Below are positions 8,654-16,972 of a DNA stretch of 64,000 nt, one piece after another; within the stretch, counting starts at the first letter, position 1; each line of letters opens with the position of its first letter. The stretch is from positions 186,001 through 250,000 of the forward strand of contig DASVLJ010000078.1 in the NCBI GenBank assembly GCA_036384915.1, in the 5' to 3' direction. Below the pieces are notes generated by a model. It saw only the letters and a list, made by a program, of their open reading frames with translations, made no database searches and had not been told where the DNA came from. This DNA is from PKWO01 sp036384915. GTDB taxonomy: Bacteria; Pseudomonadota; Gammaproteobacteria; Burkholderiales; Burkholderiaceae_D. The position numbers and the translations under genes were made by a program.

Positions 8654-10777
8654 ATGGCATTGGCGATACTGCAGCTATCCGATTTCGATCGCGACTCGGT
8701 GCGCTTCAGTATCGACATCGGCACCAACCGGTTTTACCAATTGCGTGTCGGCCGCAGCATGCGGGAGGCGAACGGCACGGCCTGGGTGGACGACGTGGTG
8801 TACTCCTCGCCGATCCGGGCCAGCAACGACGCCGACAACTTGTTTCACAGTGCGCGTGTGGTCGCCCTGTCGGCGCGCCATCTGCCCGAGGGCGACTGCT
8901 ACGCGCAATTATTCAGCTTCAAAGACAAGGATGGACGGTCCACCACGTTTTCGGATGTGCTGCCGCTGACGGGCGGATTCTCGCTTCCGGCGCCGTCGAC
9001 GGCGTTGGCGCCGCCGGCAATGCAGCGCGCTCCTTACGATAGGAAGAGAACTTTTCCCATGAGCCTGACAACCGATTTCGCGCGGCCGCGACAGCTGGCC
9101 TGCAGCACCGCCGCGGACCGCTATGCGCGCGCCGCCTCGATAGACGACGTGCTGGGCAGCGTGATCAAGCTGGCGACGCCGCTGGTGAGCCAGTTGCTGG
9201 CCGGTGCCGCGGGTGGCACCGGCACGGGCGCCGGCGCTTCCAATACTGCCAACTCTTCCCCCAACGGCCCGCTGGCCAATGTGCTGGCCGTGCTGCTGCA
9301 GGCCATCATGGGCAACCCCGCGAGTGCGCCGGTCGCGACAGCCAAATCGCTGTCGCTGGGCAGCGCGAAGGCTGACAATCGTTTTGCGGCCGATCAGTTT
9401 TCCCGCCCCTTCATCTTCGGCGTTGACGACGCGCTGCTGATTCCCCTGATCGGTTCCCTGGCCGGGCCCGTTCTGCAAATGTTGCCGCAATTGATGAATT
9501 CGGCCAACCAGCGCAAGCTGCAGATGAAGCAGGCGGACGACAAGCTGATCGGCGATATCCTGTCCGACGTCAACCGGCGGCTGTTGCTGCAGCAATTGGC
9601 CAATGCACAGCCGGCCGCCGGCGCCGACGCGCCGGAAGTGGGCAAGCTGATGGCCTTGCTGCAAAATGCGGCAGCTACGCCCCCGGGTGTGGCCGCTCCT
9701 GCCACCCCTGCCGCCGCTCCACCCGCCAAAGCCGCCAGTCTGTCGATGTCGGCTTCGGACTCCGGTCCGCAACTCAGTGCGCGCGCAGTGGTCGACATCG
9801 TCGTGGGCGACTTGCTGCCCTGGCACGATACGCCGCATGCCTTGTTTCTCAAAGGCCGCGCGCTCAAACTTAATCTCAGGCTGACCGTCGGCGACCCCGT
9901 GCCCAAGGCCGCCTTGCCCAAGGCCATCGTCAAGCTGGTATTCAAAAACAAGGGCGACGGCACCGTCGCGCTCGAGAAAACCTTCAGGCAAAAGAACCTC
10001 GCCGCCAACAATGTGTTCGCCCTCGATTTCAGCGTGGCCGAATTGGCGCCCATTCCGGTCGATACGGTACTCGATGTGGTGGCCGAGTTGCGCTGGCTCA
10101 CCCCCACCACGGGGATGGAATACAAGGCGCTGGGTTCGCGCGAGCTGGTGTTCGTCAACAAGACCTATTTCAAGAACCAAGCTTCCCCGCTCGCCAACGA
10201 GCTGGAATTGACCGACATGACGCGCTATCGTCCATTCTGGAACAAGGTATGGGAGTCGCCAGTGCTCGATGCGCTCAGTTCCTCGCGCGACGACAAGAAG
10301 TATTCCTGGGAAGTCGATCTGAGCACCAAGTATTCGGTCCTGCTCTCGGCCGACCACGACGCCAACGGCTTGATGGATACCAAGATCCTGAAAGCCGCGC
10401 CGGAACCGGATGCCCTGTCCGACATCACGGCAGGGCGCATGAAAGCGGGAATCGAACTCAGCATCGCGGAATTGAACAAGCTGCTGCCGCAGTGGCCGGG
10501 CCACACGCCGCTCGATGCGGACCACCTGCAAGCCTTGCGTACCGCCCCGTTCACCGCCGCCAACTCGGCCGAGTCGGTGACGCGCATCAAGTTCAAGGGG
10601 CAAGCCGGCGAGCGGGGCATAGTGTGGGTGGTGCCGGTGTTCAATCTGGTTCCCTGTACGTTCTCCACCGCCGCCAAGATCGACGACAGCGGCCAGATCA
10701 GCGGTCTGCAGGATGAAGTGCTCGCCTTCCCGTTGCCGGTGGCGTCACGTGTGCTGTGCCTGAAATCCCACACTTGA
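8654..10777 (+). CDS. Uncharacterised large protein with hydrophobic segments, lysin operon
   Basis: A 707-residue protein that I cannot assign. The N-terminal 100 residues look beta-rich (YQLRVGRSMREANG onward), perhaps an immunoglobulin or fibronectin-like fold. Three hydrophobic stretches follow at about 166-190, 210-221 and 259-283, separated by Gly-Ala-rich linkers. Ala-Pro linkers lead to SLSM at residues 362-365, after which the C-terminal 340 residues look beta-rich again. An SLSL variant is at 232-235. No catalytic signature was found. The hydrophobic hairpin-like stretches could insert into membranes, so pore formation is a possibility, not a conclusion. The start codon follows the previous gene by 13 bases with a weak ribosome binding site. 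Confidence 0.72.
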   Translation: MALAILQLSDFDRDSVRFSIDIGTNRFYQLRVGRSMREANGTAWVDDVVYSSPIRASNDADNLFHSARVVALSARHLPEGDCYAQLFSFKDKDGRSTTFSDVLPLTGGFSLPAPSTALAPPAMQRAPYDRKRTFPMSLTTDFARPRQLACSTAADRYARAASIDDVLGSVIKLATPLVSQLLAGAAGGTGTGAGASNTANSSPNGPLANVLAVLLQAIMGNPASAPVATAKSLSLGSAKADNRFAADQFSRPFIFGVDDALLIPLIGSLAGPVLQMLPQLMNSANQRKLQMKQADDKLIGDILSDVNRRLLLQQLANAQPAAGADAPEVGKLMALLQNAAATPPGVAAPATPAAAPPAKAASLSMSASDSGPQLSARAVVDIVVGDLLPWHDTPHALFLKGRALKLNLRLTVGDPVPKAALPKAIVKLVFKNKGDGTVALEKTFRQKNLAANNVFALDFSVAELAPIPVDTVLDVVAELRWLTPTTGMEYKALGSRELVFVNKTYFKNQASPLANELELTDMTRYRPFWNKVWESPVLDALSSSRDDKKYSWEVDLSTKYSVLLSADHDANGLMDTKILKAAPEPDALSDITAGRMKAGIELSIAELNKLLPQWPGHTPLDADHLQALRTAPFTAANSAESVTRIKFKGQAGERGIVWVVPVFNLVPCTFSTAAKIDDSGQISGLQDEVLAFPLPVASRVLCLKSHT

Positions 10778-10790
10778 TTGAGGGTTTGCC

Positions 10791-10979
10791 ATGTATCCAA
10801 GATCTCTTTCCACCGATAGCGACGGCGCATCCGCCGACGGCAAGAGCGCGCCGGAATACAAATTCGACGGCTACGACATTGTTTCCTCGGAGAAAGTGGC
10901 GTTGACGCCGCCCAACACGCCGCAAAACAAGACGCTTGTGCAGACGCGCGTGCCGGGATCGCCCGGCGGAGCACGCTGA
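10791..10979 (+). CDS. Small uncharacterised protein (62 aa), lysin operon
   Basis: A 62-residue hydrophilic protein rich in Ser, Pro and Lys, predicted disordered. It is kept as a gene because it has GAGGGT before its ATG, fills the gap between two operon genes, and its stop overlaps the next start by one base (TGATG). No homologue is recognised. Confidence 0.55.
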   Translation: MYPRSLSTDSDGASADGKSAPEYKFDGYDIVSSEKVALTPPNTPQNKTLVQTRVPGSPGGAR

Positions 10980-11248
10980 TGGATGAGGCATTTCTGCCGT
11001 TCTCGGCATTGATCGCGGGGGCGCAGGCTTTGCCGGGCGACTTGGTGGACGAGAGCGCCGGGGTACGCTCGCATGTCACGCAGTGCCGGGTTGAGATGCC
11101 TATCGAACTCGACGTCACGCGCGACGGCGACGGCCGTCTGCAGATCGGATCGGTGCCACCTCTATACCGTACCGAAACAAGCTTTCTGCCGTCTTTTCAC
11201 CGGATCACGGTAACGATATGCCTGGAGGGCGAGGCCCATGCCGACTGA
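10979..11248 (+). CDS. Small uncharacterised protein (89 aa), lysin operon
   Basis: An 89-residue protein with mixed beta-strand character (VEMPIELDVTRDGDGRL, HRITVTICLEG). Its start overlaps the stop of the 62-residue gene, and its own stop overlaps the next start by 11 bases, so translational coupling is likely. No family is recognised. The position among similarly overlapped genes and the clean coding bias support it as real. Confidence 0.58.
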   Translation: MDEAFLPFSALIAGAQALPGDLVDESAGVRSHVTQCRVEMPIELDVTRDGDGRLQIGSVPPLYRTETSFLPSFHRITVTICLEGEAHAD

Positions 11249-11981
11249 GAATACAGCCTGGGCGCTAGAAGAGTTCATCGACTCCCTGGTCGTGGAACTG
11301 GACAAGACGCGTGAAACACTGGCGGTCAAGGCCATCAACAAGCCCTTGAGCTATAGCGTCAAGGAATTGTCGATCGATCTCAACGCCTTCGCTACCTATG
11401 CCGGCGACGAAGTCAAGTTCACCACCGCCCAGCCCGGCCAGCAAGGCGCATCCAAGCTGACGATACAGCTTGGTTCCATTACCGATCAGCAGGTGAGGGT
11501 CACCAGCAAGCTGCCCACCGGTAAGAACGACATCGATATCGACCAGATCGCGGTGCCGGAAGCCACCAAGAAACAATTGCGCAAGATGGGAATCAATTCG
11601 GCCGACGATTTGAAGCAGGTCGAAAAAAGGAATGTCGATCTGAAGAAGGTCGGCGATGGCGACATCGACTACGCCTCGCTCGCCAATGAGATCGAAAAAA
11701 CGCGCCGCAGCGCCAGCCCGCCCAACGTGCGCGGCGTGAGCCTGTCGATGGATAGCCGCAGCGGCCCTTATCTCTCCGTAACAGGCAGCAATCTGGCGAT
11801 CGATCCGAAATTCCAGCCCGTGGCCGTCGTCAATGGCGTGCTGGCCGATGTGCTGTCCAGCGACGCGCATGAGGTGCGGATACGCGTGGGCGGCGAACAT
11901 GCCATTGCCAGCAACAATGAACTGATCTTGACGATGGACCCCTTTGCCGTACTCAAGGTTAACGTGAAGGCAAAACCATGA
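11238..11981 (+). CDS. Uncharacterised 247-aa protein with SLSM junction, lysin operon
   Basis: Residues about 1-100 look beta-rich and resemble a small amphipathic domain (FIDSLVVELDKTRETLAVKA at the start). Residues 110-160 are charged and helical. SLSM-D at 168-171 is followed by a second beta-rich domain to the C-terminus. There is no signal peptide. The stop overlaps the next start by four bases (ATGA). The N-terminal pattern recalls trypsin-co-occurring domain proteins, small domains often found beside proteases and effectors, but I hold that only weakly. Otherwise unrecognised. Confidence 0.68.
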   Translation: MPTENTAWALEEFIDSLVVELDKTRETLAVKAINKPLSYSVKELSIDLNAFATYAGDEVKFTTAQPGQQGASKLTIQLGSITDQQVRVTSKLPTGKNDIDIDQIAVPEATKKQLRKMGINSADDLKQVEKRNVDLKKVGDGDIDYASLANEIEKTRRSASPPNVRGVSLSMDSRSGPYLSVTGSNLAIDPKFQPVAVVNGVLADVLSSDAHEVRIRVGGEHAIASNNELILTMDPFAVLKVNVKAKP

Positions 11982-14233
11982 ACGACAAGCACAAAAAGAC
12001 TAATCGCGCCTACGACGATTTGCTGAAGTCGTATTTTGGCGCTCCCCACGGCCGCTTGCCCATGCCCCCGGGCGCCAGACCGGCCCCACGCTCAGCGGAA
12101 GCCGTGTTGAACAGCTACTACGGCAAGACGCTTCCGCACCTGCAACATCCGCTTCGCTATGGGCAATACGGCAGCGCCGGCCACCTTCACGGGCCTCAGC
12201 ACCGCCATCATGAGCATCATGGGCACCACGGCGATCATGGGCACTATGGCCACCACGGCAATCATCATGGTCATCCTCACAAAGACCATGCTTCGCATGT
12301 CGTTAGCCTTTCGATGGACGACGGCGAGATTCTCGCCCCCGCCGGTCAGGGTGCTATCGAAGAATATGTCGTCGACCGCTCCATGTCGGATCAGGATGGC
12401 ATGGAATATGTGGTTGACCGTTCGATGTCGGACGACATTAGCGACGAGTATGTCGTGGAACATTTCGCCGACGATGCCGGCATGTCCTACGGCAGTTCCG
12501 TGCTCGATGGCGCGATGCCGGATCCGCAGGCGGAATTCAATACCGATATCCTGTCGCCGCTCACACCCCTAGCGCCGCTGACTCCGCTTCCTACCCCGCA
12601 AGCTGCATCCGGCAATACCGCCAACGCGTCCAACGGCGCCAATGGAGCAAACCAGCAGGCGGCGAACGCGGCGCCTAACGGCGCGACCGGCAACGCAAGC
12701 GGCACTTCCGCATCCGCGCCGGCGGCCACGCCTGCCCCCGCATCGACGCCGGTACGTGCGCAATCGGTCGCATCGCGTCCGGATCCCAACCCCTCCACCG
12801 CCACGGAAGAGGACTTCATGGCCGACATGCAGTCGATCCTGTCGGGCGAAAGTGTGTTCGACCCGGTCACGCGCAAGACCGTCAACAAGAACGATCTCGC
12901 GCGCGGCGAAAGCATACCCTCGCCATCGCGCCAGGAGCGGAACCAGGAACGTAGTGCGCAACAGGACATCTTCGACCGGATCGCGCAAAGCATGCAATAC
13001 GCCAACGCCTACGATCTCGGCACTGTGGAACTGGAAAACCGTTTTGCCGATTTCGATCGCGTGCAGGACTTGAAGAAGACGGCGGCGTCCGCCAAAACCG
13101 TTTCGCCCGCCGCGACCGTGAGCAAGGCCGCCTCCATGGAGTCGAGCGTCGGCACGGCCGATTTTCTGGAGGATCTGGAAAAAGTAAATAATTCGGAACA
13201 CGCTCCGCGCGCAGGCGGGGACGATGTGGCATTTTCGATGGATGCCGCCACGACCGATCTGAAGGGGGATTTCGTCAGCACCGCCTTGCAGACCGTATTT
13301 TCCGACGCCGCCGGCATTGATCAATATTTTTCCGGCCAGGGCGCGGGCAATTTCATCGACTGGTTCAACAGCAAGGCCGCGAACAAGGGGCCGTGGGCGA
13401 AAAAAGCCATCGGCGGCGGCACGCAAGCCAATTTCAAGGCAATCTGGGACAAGATTCCTCAAATGTTCGGCAGCGCCCCAATCAACTTGCTGCAGTTCTT
13501 GAGCCTGATGAGCATCTTCATCAACGAAGTCGGCGGAACGCTGGGCCCGATCGCGGAGAAGGTAGGGTCGAAAGGCCATCCCGGCCTGGCCTACCCATTT
13601 GACAAGATACCGGAAATTCCCAAGGTATCCTATAACGACGGCGGCAGCAGCTGGACCGCTTTCCAATGCTTCAATGACGCCGATTTCATCAAGACTCACG
13701 GCCAGAAGGCGATGGGCGACAAGCTTGCCAACACCACGGACGACCGCTGGAAGGGCCATGTTTATCCGAGCGACGTGCCGACCGATGTCAATCCCGCCGT
13801 CACCGGCTTCATCATGGAAGCCGACTTCTACAAATTCCGCGGTCGCGGCATGATCCAGACCACCTGGCGCGGCGGTTACAAGAAACTGATCAACTTCATC
13901 CAGAACTACGCGGGCACGCAAGCCGAGATAGTCAGCCGCAAGCAAGCCTGGGCCGGATTATCCCTCGACCAGGCCGCCAACGTCAGCTCGAACGACGACT
14001 GGGACGCCTTGTTCATGCGCACCGATCTCGAAATCGCTTGCGCAGGGATCGCCTTGCACAATACCGGCACCGGCAACTATCTGAACCTGTCGGGCGACGT
14101 GAACGTGCTCAACAGCCACGACGGCGGCAGCATCTGGAACGTGGGCAGGAGCATCAACGGCAGCGCTTATGCCAACCTGTTCCGCAACCGCGTGATCACC
14201 CTTTGCAATCTGCTCGGCAATGCCGATGCCTGA
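11978..14233 (+). CDS. GH19-like cell-wall hydrolase with His-rich segment and 14-residue repeats
   Basis: A 751-residue modular protein. Residues 69-107 hold 19 histidines in 39 positions, a likely metal-binding segment. SLSM-DD follows at 110. Three tandem 14-residue repeats start EYVVDRSMSD (tyrosines at 130, 144, 158). An Ala-Asn-Pro linker spans about 185-270. The C-terminal 300 residues look like a GH19 chitinase/endolysin of the lysozyme superfamily: SIFINEVGG carries the probable catalytic Glu, and YKFRGRGMIQTTWRGGY is the family signature. GH19 enzymes cut chitin or peptidoglycan glycan strands; among lysins, peptidoglycan is the usual target. There is no signal peptide, so release would need lysis or a dedicated system. 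It overlaps the previous gene by four bases. Confidence 0.8.
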   Translation: MNDKHKKTNRAYDDLLKSYFGAPHGRLPMPPGARPAPRSAEAVLNSYYGKTLPHLQHPLRYGQYGSAGHLHGPQHRHHEHHGHHGDHGHYGHHGNHHGHPHKDHASHVVSLSMDDGEILAPAGQGAIEEYVVDRSMSDQDGMEYVVDRSMSDDISDEYVVEHFADDAGMSYGSSVLDGAMPDPQAEFNTDILSPLTPLAPLTPLPTPQAASGNTANASNGANGANQQAANAAPNGATGNASGTSASAPAATPAPASTPVRAQSVASRPDPNPSTATEEDFMADMQSILSGESVFDPVTRKTVNKNDLARGESIPSPSRQERNQERSAQQDIFDRIAQSMQYANAYDLGTVELENRFADFDRVQDLKKTAASAKTVSPAATVSKAASMESSVGTADFLEDLEKVNNSEHAPRAGGDDVAFSMDAATTDLKGDFVSTALQTVFSDAAGIDQYFSGQGAGNFIDWFNSKAANKGPWAKKAIGGGTQANFKAIWDKIPQMFGSAPINLLQFLSLMSIFINEVGGTLGPIAEKVGSKGHPGLAYPFDKIPEIPKVSYNDGGSSWTAFQCFNDADFIKTHGQKAMGDKLANTTDDRWKGHVYPSDVPTDVNPAVTGFIMEADFYKFRGRGMIQTTWRGGYKKLINFIQNYAGTQAEIVSRKQAWAGLSLDQAANVSSNDDWDALFMRTDLEIACAGIALHNTGTGNYLNLSGDVNVLNSHDGGSIWNVGRSINGSAYANLFRNRVITLCNLLGNADA

Positions 14234-14255
14234 CCAAACCAGCCGGAGACACATC

Positions 14256-16667
14256 ATGTCGAATCGTTTTCTGGAAATGAATTACTACCTCAAACAGGAT
14301 ATGCGCAGGGCTCCGCGCGGCGGCAATGGAAGCCGCGGCAGCAATGGCGTCTTTCCGGCGGTGTCGGCCAGCCAGTCCTACGCTTGGGCCCGGCCATTTT
14401 CGGCGGCGCAGCGCGTGCTGATCATTTTGATCGAGAATGGCGGCATCGACTTGCAGATACCGCAATTGGTCGATAGCATCATCTCCGCGCTGCCGGGCTC
14501 CGGCATGATCCCGGATTCGGTCAAGCATGATCTGCGCGACGTGATCGCCAGGAAAATCAACGATACCGTCAAGAGCGTCACCAAGGATCTGCTCGAAACC
14601 GTGAAACTGGCGGCCAACCGCTATATGGCCGCAAAGCCCGATATCTACGGGGACGTCGTCATCTTGCGCAACGGTGCCGCGTCTTTCAATGATCTCAAGC
14701 TGCAATTGTTTGCCCAGACCAACGCGGGCAAGATCGTCGACCTGTTCATTCTGACTCACGGCAGCGATCGTTACATCGCGGTCAATGGCGGCATCGACGA
14801 CAAAATGATCAGCGGATTGCGTGCCGAATTCGGCAAGCCGCTGTCGATCCGTTCGGTGTATATGATGAACTGTGTCGGCTCCTCGCTCAACCAGGCCTGG
14901 CTGGATGCGGGTGCGCGCACCTCTTCAGGGGCCCTGCGCAATAACTACATGCCCGAGCCTACCATGTTCTTCTTCTGGCAGAACTGGCAGTCCGGCAAGA
15001 GTTTTGAAACCTCGGTGACGAGCGCCTACGAGCAAACCATACAACTGCTCAATGATGCCATCAATGGTTTCTTGAGTTCGCTGTCGATCCCGATTCCGAG
15101 CGGTCTGATAGACGCGCACAAGTTCGACTTCGTGCGCGACAGCGCCCCCGTGTTGCAAGGCGATAAGGCACTGACCATTTCTTCTGACGATATCTCATTT
15201 GCCAAGAGCATGTCGGGTGCGCTTGCGACCACTGTGGTGCCTGTCGGGTTATTGCGCAGCCTGAGCGATGGTGTCGGCGCCGCGATGCACACCTCGCAAA
15301 ACGGCATCGACTTGATCAAGCGCTACGAATCCTTCAAGTCCAAGATGTACAACGACCCCGCAGGCCATTGCACCATCGGCTACGGCACCCTGCTGCACAA
15401 GGGCAATTGCGATGGTCGCGACAGCGAGCAAGCCTATACCGGGGGATTGTCGGAAGCCGATGCCGTCAAGCTGTTGCAAAACGAATTGAGCAGCTTCGAG
15501 AGCCTGATCAATAGCACCGCCAAGAACCCGCTCAATCAAAACCAGTTTGATGCCCTGGCCAGTTTTGTCTACAACGTCGGCACCGGCGCCTTCAACAAAT
15601 CCACGCTTGCCAAACTGCTGCGCGGAGACGACTACTCCGGCGTGCCGGCCGAAATCCGCAAGTGGACCAAGGCCCGCGTGAACGGCCAGCTGGTCGATCT
15701 GAAAGGCTTGGTCAAGCGCCGCAACGAGGAGGCGGACTTGTTCGCCCGCCCCGTCAGCGCCGCTGCGCAAAGCCTTTCCATGGGGCAGTGCGGCTGCCTG
15801 GGCATGGCCATGTCGGAAGACCGCTTCGACCGCATTGTGAGCAACGTCTTCGGCTCGGCCAGTTACGACGAATTCCTCGGCACCCTGCAGACGGTAAATT
15901 TCCTGAACCGGACGGTCAAGGACGTGCACCCGGAAATGGTGTCGAAACTCCAGACAGCGGAAGCGACGCTCACCGCCAAAGGCATCACCAAGAGTCCGCC
16001 GATCGACAGCACCTTGCGCAAGCGCCACAGCATGCACGGCCTGGGCATGGCAATCGACTTCGACGTGCTGGAAAACCCGTATGTATTGAATGAAGCCGGC
16101 GAAGCCGGCCTCGATGCTGAATTGATCCAGGCTTACGACCACATCGCCAATTTCGTCTTGGGCAGCGCCAACTCGTCCCTGCGCAGCTTGAAAAACGGGC
16201 GCAAGGCTTTCGGCGGCACCATCGCCGGCGTCTATGATGCGTTGCGCGCGGAAAGCGATGCCATGAAGCTGTACTTCAGCTTCATCAAGGACGCCAATGC
16301 CCTCGCGGCCTTTCTGACCAACAACTGGCCAAGCCTGCACCAGGGGCAAGCCGCCCCTGATCTTGCCACGGCACAGGCGCAAATCGAAGACGACTATGAA
16401 ATCCTGGGCGGCAAGGATCCGAGCGGCAACAAGCGCAAAGCCAAGAAGGGCGACAGGCCTTTTGCCGCCGGCAGCGCGGGCGGACGAGGCGACCCGGCAA
16501 CCGGTTTCCTCAACCTGGACCGCGATTTCGTCCTGGCCTTGACCGATGCCGGCCTGTCCTGGGGCGCGATCGACATGGGGGCCGCCTCGGGCGACGTGAT
16601 GCACTTCGATTGCCGCCTGAGCGGGCTAGGCGCCAAGGCTTATGCGGCGCTGTTGTCCACGAAGTAG
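14256..16667 (+). CDS. Three-module lysin: caspase-like region, GH24 lysozyme, M15 peptidase
   Basis: An 803-residue protein. GGAGAC lies 6 bases before the ATG at 14256, so I prefer this start to the earlier ATG at 14220, which would overlap the previous gene by 14 bases. Residues about 90-290 contain VDLFILTHG (His168) and SVYMMNC (Cys206), which resembles the His-Cys dyad of clan CD peptidases. Residues about 350-500 are a GH24 lysozyme: Glu358 in RYESF, then NDPAGHCTIGYGT. After SLSM at 506-509, the C-terminal domain is an M15-type peptidase: HGLGMAID (His594, Asp601) and MHFD (His783) supply the zinc ligands. Together it could cut both glycan strands and peptide stems. No signal peptide, holin or phage context is present. 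Confidence 0.85.
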   Translation: MSNRFLEMNYYLKQDMRRAPRGGNGSRGSNGVFPAVSASQSYAWARPFSAAQRVLIILIENGGIDLQIPQLVDSIISALPGSGMIPDSVKHDLRDVIARKINDTVKSVTKDLLETVKLAANRYMAAKPDIYGDVVILRNGAASFNDLKLQLFAQTNAGKIVDLFILTHGSDRYIAVNGGIDDKMISGLRAEFGKPLSIRSVYMMNCVGSSLNQAWLDAGARTSSGALRNNYMPEPTMFFFWQNWQSGKSFETSVTSAYEQTIQLLNDAINGFLSSLSIPIPSGLIDAHKFDFVRDSAPVLQGDKALTISSDDISFAKSMSGALATTVVPVGLLRSLSDGVGAAMHTSQNGIDLIKRYESFKSKMYNDPAGHCTIGYGTLLHKGNCDGRDSEQAYTGGLSEADAVKLLQNELSSFESLINSTAKNPLNQNQFDALASFVYNVGTGAFNKSTLAKLLRGDDYSGVPAEIRKWTKARVNGQLVDLKGLVKRRNEEADLFARPVSAAAQSLSMGQCGCLGMAMSEDRFDRIVSNVFGSASYDEFLGTLQTVNFLNRTVKDVHPEMVSKLQTAEATLTAKGITKSPPIDSTLRKRHSMHGLGMAIDFDVLENPYVLNEAGEAGLDAELIQAYDHIANFVLGSANSSLRSLKNGRKAFGGTIAGVYDALRAESDAMKLYFSFIKDANALAAFLTNNWPSLHQGQAAPDLATAQAQIEDDYEILGGKDPSGNKRKAKKGDRPFAAGSAGGRGDPATGFLNLDRDFVLALTDAGLSWGAIDMGAASGDVMHFDCRLSGLGAKAYAALLSTK

Positions 16668-16972
16668 GCTTTTGACTTTGCTGTTTGCCGATTGCAACAG
16701 AGCCCCAATCAAGCACTAACGCAACGATGCGCCCGTCCCGTCTCGTTTGGCAACTAAGGCAATGCGACCATTTCGTAACTCCGGTAGCCGACTGGAGTCG
16801 ATGAAGTGGGAAGGTACTCGACAGGAACCCCTCAGTCGGCAGCCCGTCCACTGCCTCGGGTGAGGTCGCGAAACATGCCTGTACCGCTCTCGCAGTAGCC
16901 AAAGCCGGTCCTTTTCAGCAGAGAGTATTCTGCCCGCCGTCGACATTCCTTTAAACAACCCTGATCATCTCG
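16668..16972. other. Intergenic gap between convergent genes
   Basis: About 305 bases separate the end of the lysin operon from the end of the convergent 674-residue gene. No clear rho-independent terminator was found. Short minus-strand frames read into fragments with no family resemblance, possibly decayed coding sequence. Confidence 0.4.

Noticed and set aside
4112..16667. Prophage lysis cassette
   Set aside because: GH24, GH19 and M15 modules suggest endolysins, but there is no holin, spanin, integrase, terminase or structural gene, and the lysins are much larger than phage endolysins and fused to unrelated domains.
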